Shown piece by piece: positions 34,668 through 42,634 of a stretch of 64,000 bases of DNA. Positions within the stretch are counted from its first letter, which is position 1; every line of letters begins with the position of its first letter. The position numbers were made by a program, and so were the translations under genes. Origin of the DNA: Halalkalicoccus subterraneus (lineage in GTDB: Archaea > Halobacteriota > Halobacteria > Halobacteriales > Halalkalicoccaceae). The notes under the pieces were generated by a model, which searched no databases, was not told the origin of the DNA, and saw nothing but the letters and a program-made list of their open reading frames with translations. The DNA lies in NCBI RefSeq assembly GCF_003697815.1, contig NZ_RDQG01000016.1:1-64000 (forward strand). The letters are read 5' to 3'.

Positions 34668-35597
34668 ATGACCCAAGCATTCGTCTGGTGGTCAGAATCA
34701 GGCGGCCCCGGCAAAACCACAAACACAATGCAAACCGCCGCCGCCATCGGCCGCGACGGCTACAACGTGCTCGCACTAGACCTTGATCCACAACGGGGCG
34801 CACTCACCCACTACGCCGGCTACGATCATCTTGACCACGACACACCCGACAAGACGGTTGAACCGACCGTCATGGACACCTTCTTCGGTGACACCAAACT
34901 CGAGGACATCATCGTCTCCACACCATACTTTGACCTTGTGCCCGGCCACGAAGACCTCTCAAACTTTGAATCCGCACTTAACAGTTCAGATCGCCGTGGC
35001 GTCGACGAATACTGGGTAATCCGCGAACAGCTCGAGCAACTCAGCGACCAGTACGACGTGTTCATCCTTGACGTCCAGGCCACATTGAACGATCTCGTGG
35101 ACAACGCTATCATCGCCGCCCGCAACATCATGGTCCCAATCGAACTCACACCGAAAGGTGACGCCTCCCAACAAGGGCTAGAATCCACGGTCGATGCCAT
35201 GGATTCCGGATTCTCCAAGATGGGCGTCGACATCGTGATCAAAGGCACCGTCCCCAGCCGCGTCGGGAACGCCAAAATCTTCGAACAGTACCGCGATTCC
35301 ATGTCTGACCGTGGCGTCCCACTCAGTCCGTTCTCCATCCCAGAGCACTCCCTACTGCGGTACACGTGGGATCAGCAGATGGATCTCTTCTCCTTTATCG
35401 AGTCCAGTGAGACGCGTGACCTCCGCAGCTACGAGGAGCACGTTCCGCTCGCATTCAAGGTGATTGGCCGGTGGATGACTGGCGACTACACGTACGATGA
35501 AGCGGTTGCACAGTGGGATGCAGTCAAGGACATGGAAATGGGTGATGCCACGCCAGAGAAGCTGCTAGGCGACCGTAAACAGGAGGTGAACGCCTGA
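34668..35597 (+). CDS. ParA/Soj-family partition ATPase with altered Walker A
   Basis: 309 residues. Walker A reads ESGGPGKTTNT, with Ser11 where ParA/MinD proteins have the signature Lys of KGGxGK. The catalytic Lys16 and Thr17 are present. Walker A' is seen as LALDLDPQRGALTHYAG and Walker B-like as VFILDVQATLNDL. It likely segregates a plasmid, binding DNA non-specifically with ATP. The next gene starts within its stop (TGATG). Repeats and a palindrome precede it. Many haloarchaeal ParA paralogs exist; the missing signature Lys makes this one atypical. Confidence 0.85.
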   Translation: MTQAFVWWSESGGPGKTTNTMQTAAAIGRDGYNVLALDLDPQRGALTHYAGYDHLDHDTPDKTVEPTVMDTFFGDTKLEDIIVSTPYFDLVPGHEDLSNFESALNSSDRRGVDEYWVIREQLEQLSDQYDVFILDVQATLNDLVDNAIIAARNIMVPIELTPKGDASQQGLESTVDAMDSGFSKMGVDIVIKGTVPSRVGNAKIFEQYRDSMSDRGVPLSPFSIPEHSLLRYTWDQQMDLFSFIESSETRDLRSYEEHVPLAFKVIGRWMTGDYTYDEAVAQWDAVKDMEMGDATPEKLLGDRKQEVNA

Positions 35598-36010
35598 TGG
35601 GCAAACAGGACCGGTACAATTTCGACGGCGCTGACGACTCGTTCGACACCGATACGTCCGCTTCCGCTGCCGACACGCGACCAGACGACTCCGAACCGGA
35701 CACTGGATCAGAGACCGATACACCGTCTAATCCTGCAACCACCGAGCCGCAACACGAACCAGAACGACCTGCCACTATCCCACATCGGGTTCGGTATGAT
35801 AGTCCCAAGGATGGGCGGAAGGCGAAAACATTCTACCTCGATACGGACGAGGATCTATCCCGGCTCCGAGAGCTGCAGTCACTGGCCGAAACCGAGTTTG
35901 AGGAAACCGTCCACCGACTGGACGTGTACTTGGCAGCGTTCCGCTCCGACCTCAGTGACGACAGCTTCCTGAACGAGATGCGACACATCGGGTACGGCTA
36001 TTTCGATTAA
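35597..36010 (+). CDS. Small partner protein of ParA (possible ParB-like)
   Basis: 137 residues. The N-terminal 60 residues are disordered and Asp/Thr-rich; the rest (KTFYLDTDEDLSRLRELQSL, then EETVHRLDVYLAAFRSDL) looks helical and could form a ribbon-helix-helix or small DNA-binding unit. Its start overlaps the parA stop by one base, so it is translated with ParA. Plasmid partition pairs usually contain such a small adaptor. No known family is recognised. Confidence 0.6.
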   Translation: MGKQDRYNFDGADDSFDTDTSASAADTRPDDSEPDTGSETDTPSNPATTEPQHEPERPATIPHRVRYDSPKDGRKAKTFYLDTDEDLSRLRELQSLAETEFEETVHRLDVYLAAFRSDLSDDSFLNEMRHIGYGYFD

Positions 36011-36097
36011 GAATCAAACCCAGTCAGAATGACTATAGAGACGCTCTGTCGTGCCAAATACCTACCTCATTTGCGCGTTCTATACGGGACTCGATCG

Positions 36098-36607
36098 TCA
36101 GTCACAGAGACAGACGCCACCTTCCCGGATTTGACTCACCGAGAACTCGTGGACAGCGATCGCTAATTCAGTCATTGCCTCCGCTTGCTCTGCTGTCGGT
36201 CGGCTCCCTCCGTAGTAACTCTCAGTCCGATTGTCGCTATAGAGTGCTTTCATCGCTTCTGCGGTATCTCTCTCGAACAGTCCGATCTGGTGTGCGCGGT
36301 CGTAACTGAACTGGTGATCCTGGAAGTCTTGGAGTGTATCATCCGTCATTGAGAGCGCATACGCCTCGATCGAGCGTTCGATAGCCCCAAAACAGAGCTC
36401 GATGACGGCAATATAATACCCGTCCTGTAGTTGGATTATTTCGATGACTTCGAGGAGCCGGCATGCTTTTGTCAACTGTGTCTTCCAGTCTGTATCGGCA
36501 CTAATCCCTTTCTCGAACTCTGTCCGACCTCGTCCAACCATCTCGAAGGCATCCTGAGCACGTTCAAGTGCGGTGAGAATAGCGTTCGGATCTGAACCAC
36601 TACTCAT
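36098..36607 (-). CDS. HEPN-domain protein, toxin of an MNT/HEPN pair
   Basis: 169 residues from the ATG at 36607, which overlaps the upstream MNT stop by 8 nt. All-helical; HEPN features are the helix around residues 65-85 (YYIAVIELCFGAIERSIEAYA) and the active-site segment NRTESYYGG at residues 126-134. Classic HEPN RNases have R-x4-6-H there; here Arg127 is followed by Tyr131-Tyr132 and no His. In type VII pairs the MNT partner adds AMP to a Tyr in this motif; these tyrosines would be candidates. The missing His leaves RNase activity uncertain. Confidence 0.82.
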   Translation of the reverse strand: MSSGSDPNAILTALERAQDAFEMVGRGRTEFEKGISADTDWKTQLTKACRLLEVIEIIQLQDGYYIAVIELCFGAIERSIEAYALSMTDDTLQDFQDHQFSYDRAHQIGLFERDTAEAMKALYSDNRTESYYGGSRPTAEQAEAMTELAIAVHEFSVSQIREGGVCLCD

Positions 36608-37295
36608 CGTCGCCTCCTTCCTCCAACAGGAGGTTTTCGACGGTTTCGAAGTCACTCGTTTTGTAGATCGGGATTCCCGAGACGACAATCTCCCGGATAT
36701 CCTCAGTGTAAGTTGGAATTGCTTGGACAGCCTCGACGTCAATATCATATGCATACCGGTCTCCATCGAACGACACCTCCTTGAGATCACGAGCAACAGC
36801 GTTCGCTTCCCGTTGACCTTCAGCCCGTCCAGATCGAGTAAGCACCCAGAGATCGATATCACTTCGTCGGTCAGCCTCCCCTCGGGCCACACTCCCATAG
36901 AGGACAACACCAACTACGTCACTGATTTTCTCGCGAAGCTCTTCTACCGCCGCTTTTACGGGACGGTGGTATTCTGGTTGCGGGATCCGGAGAATTGGAT
37001 CGTCTGGGATAGTGAGCCGATCGCGGTTTATCTGAACGAGTCGCTGGTTGCTCTCCGGTGATTCAACGACCAGTCCATTCGAACCGAGGACATTCACCGC
37101 TCGTCGCACAGACTGGTGTGAATGACCAGTCTGACTTGCGATCTCTCGAAGCGAAAAGCCGCCAAACCGGTGGTTGGTTAAAAAGAGGAGCACATCGCTG
37201 GTTGCTTTGTGCTTGAATAGATCCGGATCGCGAGTTGGTATAGAGAGCGAAATAGAAGATCCGAGATGACTCCTAGTTTTCGTCTCGTGGTTCAT
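36600..37295 (-). CDS. Winged-helix/MNT nucleotidyltransferase antitoxin
   Basis: 231 residues. Residues ~30-80 form a winged helix-turn-helix (FSLREIASQTGHSHQSVRRA). Residues ~115-200 form a minimal nucleotidyltransferase: Gly134-Ser135 in LYGSVARGEAD and the acidic pair Asp146, Asp148 in RRSDIDLWVLT. The protein probably represses its own promoter and adenylylates the HEPN partner. The pair lies next to parA, consistent with plasmid addiction. The fusion of DNA binding to MNT is common in haloarchaea but still little studied. Confidence 0.85.
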   Translation of the reverse strand: MNHETKTRSHLGSSISLSIPTRDPDLFKHKATSDVLLFLTNHRFGGFSLREIASQTGHSHQSVRRAVNVLGSNGLVVESPESNQRLVQINRDRLTIPDDPILRIPQPEYHRPVKAAVEELREKISDVVGVVLYGSVARGEADRRSDIDLWVLTRSGRAEGQREANAVARDLKEVSFDGDRYAYDIDVEAVQAIPTYTEDIREIVVSGIPIYKTSDFETVENLLLEEGGDDE

Positions 37296-37532
37296 ATGCC
37301 GTGTTACGGACCACTAGTATAAGAACTTTATACGTAATCGGCTTGTTGCTTAAGTTCTCAGTAGAGGTTGACGGTAACGTAGTCAGAGCGAGGAGAGGCA
37401 TCCATTAGCTGCAGGCTAGCCAGCTCGGCCACGGTCTCGTTCGCGAACGACGAGCCCGAGAGTCGAATGTGGCGCTATCGGCATCTACCTGAGTCGTCGC
37501 CTTTGGCTTTCACTTCGAGAAACTGCGTAAGC

Positions 37533-37549
37533 CCATCGTGAAGCGATGG
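37533..37549. repeat. Short hairpin in a 610-bp gene-free gap
   Basis: CCATCG-TGAAG-CGATGG forms a 6-bp stem. The surrounding gap 37296-37905 shows no convincing gene; a minus-strand frame at 37475-37657 (SHVTEGSPSLHDGLTQF) may be the tail of an IS200/IS605-type tnpB or its right end, but this is uncertain. Confidence 0.35.
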
Positions 37550-37875
37550 AGAGCCTTCTGTAACGTGTGAACCCTGGGGGTTGGGGTCTGGCATGGGGTT
37601 GGATGAGTTGAGGGCGTGAGGGTTGGCAAATCTACTTATGACTTGTGACTTAATCAAAAGTGGACCACGAATCAGCTGAATCGGCTATATTCCATAGACA
37701 CGGTGCTGTTACTGCGAGGATAGCAATTTATAAACTCTATAGTACTACATGAAACTGAACCATTTGGAAGTTGAGACTACAGGGGTTTAGCGTAGCTGTG
37801 ATGCGTGGTCTTGAGCTGACTGAGGGAACGGATCTCCGAGCATGCCACGGTTCACGTAGTGCTATATTAATAAAC

Positions 37876-37883
37876 TATAAATA
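37876..37883 (+). promoter_or_regulatory. TATA box before the GH13 glucosidase
   Basis: TATAAATA lies 30 nt before the ATG at 37906 and fixes this start against the longer in-frame start at 37771. Confidence 0.55.
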
Positions 37884-37905
37884 TAGTAAATTATTATCAG
37901 TCGGT

Positions 37906-39621
37906 ATGCGTACAACTGCACCGATAGATGAAGGAGAACTAGACCGCCAGTGGTGGAAAGAGGCGATCGTTTACCAGATCTATCCGCGGAGCTTCAACGA
38001 CTCAGACGGTGACGGGGTGGGCGACATCCAGGGGATCGTCGAGAAGGTCGACTATCTCGACTCGCTGGGGATCGACGTCGTCTGGCTCTGTCCGGTCTAT
38101 GACTCGCCGAACGCCGACAACGGCTACGACATTGCCGACTACCGCTCGGTCCACCCTGAATTTGGAACGATAGACGACTGGGAGATACTCCTCGAAGAGC
38201 TCCACGCGCAGGACATGCGCCTGATTATGGATCTCGTGATCAACCACACCTCCGATGAACACGAGTGGTTCGAGCGTTCCCGCCAGTGCGAGGGGAGATA
38301 CGAAGACTACTACCACTGGCGCGACGGTAGCCCCGATGAGCCGCCGAACAACTGGACCTCCGTCTTCGGCGGGCCGGCATGGACCTACGACGATGAGCGC
38401 AGGGAGTGGTACCTCCACCTCTTCGACAAGAAACAGCCCGACCTGAACTGGCGCAACCGCGACGTTCGTGCAGACATCACGGAGATGATCACGTGGTGGC
38501 TTGAGAAGGGTATCGACGGCTTCCGGATGGACGCCATCGACTTTCTCTCGAAGGCCGAAGGGCTCCCCGATGGCGATCCGAGTTCCTCGCTCGTGGGCTC
38601 CGAACACTATATCCAGGGCCCGCAGATCCACGAGCACTTGCGGGAACTGTATAATGCGACATTCTCGAACTACGACGTGATGCTCGTCGGCGAGATGGGC
38701 CAGACGAACATCGAAGAGGTCGCCGCCCACCTTGGCGAGGACGGTGACGGGCTGGACATGGTGTTCCAGTTCGACCACATGGGCGTCGACGCGGGCTCCA
38801 GCGGCCAGTGGGACCTTGACGAGTGGGGCGAGTGGGACCTCCGGGAGTTCAAGCAGATCATCACCCGGGCGCAGAACGAGCTCGAGGACGGTGGCTGGAA
38901 CGCACTGTTCATGGGGAACCACGACCTGCCGCGGATCGTCTCGCGATTCGGCGACGACGCCGACTACCGGGCGGAGAGCGCGAAACTCGTTGCTACCTTC
39001 CTGTTGACGATGCGTGGGACGCCGTACGTCTACCAGGGTCAGGAGATCGGCATGACGAACGCCGACTTCCGGACCTTGGAGGAAGTCGACGACACTATGA
39101 CCGTCGGGAAGGTCGATGAATTCCTGGCGGCGGGCGTCGTCGACTCCTACGAGGAAGTGCGCGACCTCGTGAACTACTGGAGCCGGGATCACTCACGGAC
39201 GCCGATGCAGTGGTCCGGGGCGGAACACGCCGGTTTCACCACTGGCAATCCGTGGCTCGCAGTCAACGCGAACCACTCCGAGATCAACGTCGAATCGGCG
39301 CTCGACGACGAAAGCTCGGTCTGGCACCACTACCAGGATCTGATCGACCTTAGGGACGACAGGGACGCGCTGGTCTACGGTGAATACGACCTCCTAATCC
39401 CCGACGACGAGCAGCTCTACGCCTACACGCGTACGCTTGACGACGAAACGTGGCTGGTCGTCCTCAACTGGTCTGACCGGCCAAAGGCCTTTGATGGCTC
39501 CATCGAGACCGACGACATGGAGGCAGTGATCGGCAACTACGATGATGCTCAGGCCGATCCCGCTTGTACTGAGTTCCGGCCCTACGAGGCGGTTGTCTAC
39601 CGGATCGGAGTCGGCTCATAA
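37906..39621 (+). CDS. Alpha-glucosidase / oligo-1,6-glucosidase, GH13
   Basis: 571 residues. The TIM-barrel motifs are complete: VYQIYPRSFNDSDGDGVGD, DLVINHTSDEHEWF, nucleophile Asp209 in GFRMDAID, acid/base Glu263 in LVGEMG, and Asp340 in GNHDLPR, followed by TPYVYQGQEIGMTN. This set fits the oligo-1,6-glucosidase/alpha-glucosidase subfamilies. No signal peptide is visible, so it acts inside the cell on imported oligosaccharides. It is separated from the rest of the sugar island by an IS remnant, and no repeat of the TTCA-N7-TGAA type was seen at its promoter. Confidence 0.95.
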   Translation: MRTTAPIDEGELDRQWWKEAIVYQIYPRSFNDSDGDGVGDIQGIVEKVDYLDSLGIDVVWLCPVYDSPNADNGYDIADYRSVHPEFGTIDDWEILLEELHAQDMRLIMDLVINHTSDEHEWFERSRQCEGRYEDYYHWRDGSPDEPPNNWTSVFGGPAWTYDDERREWYLHLFDKKQPDLNWRNRDVRADITEMITWWLEKGIDGFRMDAIDFLSKAEGLPDGDPSSSLVGSEHYIQGPQIHEHLRELYNATFSNYDVMLVGEMGQTNIEEVAAHLGEDGDGLDMVFQFDHMGVDAGSSGQWDLDEWGEWDLREFKQIITRAQNELEDGGWNALFMGNHDLPRIVSRFGDDADYRAESAKLVATFLLTMRGTPYVYQGQEIGMTNADFRTLEEVDDTMTVGKVDEFLAAGVVDSYEEVRDLVNYWSRDHSRTPMQWSGAEHAGFTTGNPWLAVNANHSEINVESALDDESSVWHHYQDLIDLRDDRDALVYGEYDLLIPDDEQLYAYTRTLDDETWLVVLNWSDRPKAFDGSIETDDMEAVIGNYDDAQADPACTEFRPYEAVVYRIGVGS

Positions 39622-39942
39622 ACCGGCAGCCGGGTGCAGGAGTCGCCCCGCTTTTCGCGTTGGTCATGGAAAACGGAGTATCGGTACTTTCCGACTCGAT
39701 CTCAAAGCCGCGCTGCGTGCTGCGGTTGATGTGGCATCTCTCGTTATGAGGACGACTTCAGGAACCACCTGAATTCATAGCTAGAGATTACGACTGGAGA
39801 GGGCGAAATCACGCTGTCACTTGCGGAAGTCGTAACCCATCTGGTCTCAGCCCGCGGCTGGCGCGTACAATGCTGGCACACATATGCCGCTTGTCTCGAT
39901 CTCTCAGCGCCGCTCTAACCCTTCCTTCAGTATATACCTGAT

Positions 39943-40260
39943 TCACCCACAGAACACCGTGAACGTAAACTCCTTGGGCAGGTCTCGTCCGCTCCTCGCA
40001 GCACCAGCCACAGATTCTTTAGCAAGAACTCGACCAGCACGATCGCAAATCGGATGATCGGACCCTGTGCCGTTGTTATCGCTCGCACCTAGCGAAACAC
40101 CCCGTAATTCGTCTCGATGGCCGAGCATTTCTGATAGAGCTGTTCGACTTGTTTGGGCGTGCGATCTCCAAGATCGCACGTCACGTACCCTCGGATGACC
40201 TCGCGGTGTTTACCTCGGTCTCTGGCATGATAGGAGACACTCACGAGCAGGAACTGAAGG
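39943..40260 (-). mobile_element. IS4-like (ISH) transposase remnant
   Basis: On the minus strand the frame reads HARDRGKHREVIRGYVTCDL, GDRTPKQVEQLYQKCSAIET and NYGVFR, then TAG at 40089-40091 (normally Glu of the catalytic region), then RAITTAQGPIIRFAIV and FLLKNLWLVLRGA, and finally LPKEFTFTVFC in another frame. This is the C-terminal catalytic part of an IS4-type haloarchaeal transposase with a nonsense mutation and a frameshift. The flanking stretch 39622-39942 contains nothing else recognisable. Confidence 0.7.
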
Positions 40261-40291
40261 CTTCGGCCTCTCTATGAATTAGTAATGATGA

Positions 40292-40316
40292 ATATTTTCA
40301 TAAAGCATGAAAATAT
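40292..40316. promoter_or_regulatory. Inverted repeat at the IclR promoter (operator copy 1)
   Basis: ATATTTTCAT-AAAGC-ATGAAAATAT is a perfect 10-bp inverted repeat overlapping the AT-rich promoter of the IclR gene, 27-51 nt before its ATG. Its inner part TTTTCA-N7-TGAAAA has the same TTCA-N7-TGAA layout as two sites at 42496 and 42582. Autoregulation by IclR is likely. Confidence 0.7.
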
Positions 40317-40342
40317 ATGTGGCAAGCGACGAACGATAGATT

Positions 40343-41149
40343 ATGGCCCAAACTCCCAACTGGGACCCACCGAATACAAACACTCCGACAGCAAAAACGA
40401 CCGTCACCAGCTTTCGTGTAATTGAAGCCCTACTGCAGCACAAAACGTCAGGCGTAAGTGAATTAGCTGCTGAGGTTGATCTTGCGAAAGGAACGGTTCA
40501 CAAACATCTCAATACTCTTAGACAACTTGGATACGTCGTTAAAGACGGAACGACTTATCGATTGAGCCTCTCTTTTCTCCGAATCGGTACCACTATTCGG
40601 GCAGCAATCCCCTTGTATTCTATTTCACAGGCACCGCTTGAATCTCTTGCAGAGGCAACTAGTGAAGTAGCAAGTATTGTAGTACCCGAAAACGACTGGG
40701 GGATATATCTCAGTCGCGTTCAAACGGACGAAGAGAGAGTGCTAAGTATCCAAGAAGGGGAACGTATCCCTCTCCATGCTACAGCTGGGGGGAAAGCGAT
40801 CCTCGCATATATGTCCGAAGCGGAACGGGACCGCATACTCGAGGAACGCGGTCTTCCCGCTATTACGGACAAAACCATCACTGACGCCGAGAAACTGAAA
40901 AAGGAACTCCAGTATATCTACGACAAGAGGAGCGCAACCGATCGGGGCGAACATCGGATCGATCGCCACTGTATTGCTACTCCGATCGTCGATACAGATG
41001 GTCGGGCAATGGGGGCTGTAACTCTCTCAGGGCCTGCCGAGAGAATGGCACAGAAAGTCGAAGAGTACGATATTCCATCCATTGTGAGTAGCACGGCGAA
41101 CAATATTCAGACGCAGTTCTCACGGTCCGTGAATTCGGCACAACAATGA
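40343..41149 (+). CDS. IclR-family transcriptional regulator
   Basis: 268 residues. Residues ~20-85 form a winged helix (SELAAEVDLAKGTVHKHLNT) and residues ~95-260 the IclR ligand-binding domain (IPLHATAGGKAILAYMS is the conserved effector pocket entry; HCIATPIVDTDGRAMGAVT follows). Such proteins sense small sugar or aromatic acids and regulate adjacent catabolic genes. It overlaps the sulfatase start by 4 nt. An inverted repeat covers its own promoter. It is the only clear regulator for the sugar island. Confidence 0.95.
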   Translation: MAQTPNWDPPNTNTPTAKTTVTSFRVIEALLQHKTSGVSELAAEVDLAKGTVHKHLNTLRQLGYVVKDGTTYRLSLSFLRIGTTIRAAIPLYSISQAPLESLAEATSEVASIVVPENDWGIYLSRVQTDEERVLSIQEGERIPLHATAGGKAILAYMSEAERDRILEERGLPAITDKTITDAEKLKKELQYIYDKRSATDRGEHRIDRHCIATPIVDTDGRAMGAVTLSGPAERMAQKVEEYDIPSIVSSTANNIQTQFSRSVNSAQQ

Positions 41150-42480
41150 GCGAGAAACCGAACGTATTGGCCGTAGTTACGGACCAACAGCGCTGGGACA
41201 GTCTGGGCCTCTACGGCTGTCCCCATGACCTGACACCTAACCTTGATGCGATTGGCGAGAGGGGGACAGTGATTGAAGAGGCGATAACACCCCAGCCGAC
41301 GTGCAGCCCCTATCGTGCTACATTCCATACAGGCAAGTACGCGACTGAAACGGGTGTTTGGCGAGAATCTCAACCACTGCCCGAGGACGAGCGGACGCTA
41401 GCAGACGTATTTGGAGACGCCGGATACGATGTTGGATTCGTTGGTAATTGGCATCTCGGCGGATCATTTGCCGATCCTGTTCCCGAGCAACAACGGGGCG
41501 GATACGACGATTTCTGGCTCGCTGCGGATATTCCCGAGTTCACCACTGCTCCCTATGAGGGCCGCCTCTTCAATGGGGAAGGCGATCCATTCGAGTTCAA
41601 CGAGTACCGCGTTGATGCGTTCACCCGATTCGCGAAGACCGCGATCGAGTCGCTCACTGAGCCGTTCTTCCTCGTTGTATCGTATCTAGAGCCCCATGAT
41701 CAGAACGATCAGTGGACCTTCGTTGCTCCGGAAGACTATGCGGATCGATATCGAAACCACCCGTATGTTCCACCGGATCTCTCGAATCGACCTGGAGTAT
41801 GGTATCAGGAGCTCCCTGACTACTACGGTATCGTCCGACGCATCGACGAGTGTATCGGGAAACTAGTTGACTACCTCAAAGACGAGCGGTTGTACGGGGA
41901 TACCGTCTTTGCCTATACTTCTGATCACGGGTGTCACTTCCGGACCAGACCGGGCGAGTTCAAGCGTAGCCCGCACGATTCGGCCGTCAGGGTTCCGCTT
42001 CTGTTCTCTGGACCTGATTTTGACAGGAACGAGCGAATTCGGAAAACCACGAGTACTATTGATATAGCCCCCACACTTCTCGATGCCGCAGATATCGATC
42101 CACCTGATAGGATGCATGGCGCGAGTCTCTTACCGGTCATCAGAGGCGACGAGCTTGACCGTGACGGCGAGGCATTCGTTCAGATCAGTGAATCACAGAT
42201 CGGCCGGGCGATTAGAACTGACGGCTGGTTGTACGCCGTGGCTGCCCCCTCACTCACCGGCTGGCGAGGCGGGGACGGCCAGGCATCCAGCGAATTATAC
42301 GTTGAACGGTACCTATATGACCTCAAGCGAGACCCCCATCAATCGACCAATCTTGTGGGCCGACCGGATTACCGGCCAATAGCCGACGATCTCCGGGCGC
42401 GACTTCGAAATTATCTTTCAGACGTCGAAACTGTCGAACCCGATATCGAATCCCAGGACAGGGGGTACTACGAGTACTGA
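41146..42480 (+). CDS. Sulfatase (formylglycine-dependent type)
   Basis: 444 residues. Metal ligand Asp13 in VTDQQRWDSLGLYG, and the modification motif CSPYRATFHTGKY with Cys53 and Arg57. The usual motif is C-x-P-S-R; here Tyr replaces Ser, although the essential C-x-P-x-R core is kept. Later ligands appear in EPHDQND and TSDHGCHF. It hydrolyses sulfate esters, probably on a sugar, since it is coupled to IclR and adjacent to galactoside genes. No signal peptide is seen, so it acts in the cytoplasm. A formylglycine-generating enzyme is not in the window. Confidence 0.92.
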   Translation: MSEKPNVLAVVTDQQRWDSLGLYGCPHDLTPNLDAIGERGTVIEEAITPQPTCSPYRATFHTGKYATETGVWRESQPLPEDERTLADVFGDAGYDVGFVGNWHLGGSFADPVPEQQRGGYDDFWLAADIPEFTTAPYEGRLFNGEGDPFEFNEYRVDAFTRFAKTAIESLTEPFFLVVSYLEPHDQNDQWTFVAPEDYADRYRNHPYVPPDLSNRPGVWYQELPDYYGIVRRIDECIGKLVDYLKDERLYGDTVFAYTSDHGCHFRTRPGEFKRSPHDSAVRVPLLFSGPDFDRNERIRKTTSTIDIAPTLLDAADIDPPDRMHGASLLPVIRGDELDRDGEAFVQISESQIGRAIRTDGWLYAVAAPSLTGWRGGDGQASSELYVERYLYDLKRDPHQSTNLVGRPDYRPIADDLRARLRNYLSDVETVEPDIESQDRGYYEY

Positions 42481-42495
42481 GTGCGTGAGATACAG

Positions 42496-42514
42496 CGTTC
42501 ACAAATTATGAACA
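42496..42514. promoter_or_regulatory. TTCA-N7-TGAA inverted repeat (operator copy 2)
   Basis: CGTTCA-CAAATTA-TGAACA, 16 nt after the sulfatase stop. Same half-sites and spacing as the IclR promoter repeat. Since it lies between convergent genes, it could also act as a terminator hairpin. Confidence 0.5.
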
Positions 42515-42581
42515 GAATACCGAGACCCTATAATCGAATTACACACATACAAATGTAACACCGTCTTACTTCTGACTTGCC

Positions 42582-42600
42582 TGTTCACATTATATGAACA
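42582..42600. promoter_or_regulatory. TTCA-N7-TGAA inverted repeat (operator copy 3)
   Basis: TGTTCA-CATTATA-TGAACA, a perfect 6-bp inverted repeat, 35 nt beyond the DgoD stop. The identical 7-nt spacing in three copies suggests one dimeric regulator. Confidence 0.52.
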
Positions 42601-42634
42601 AATTCCCCTTTTCGAGAGATCGAGCGTTTTGCTA

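Noticed and set aside
38002-39192. 396-residue ORF antisense to the GH13 gene
   Set aside because: The plus-strand frame has all GH13 catalytic motifs; the antisense frame is a GC-rich shadow.
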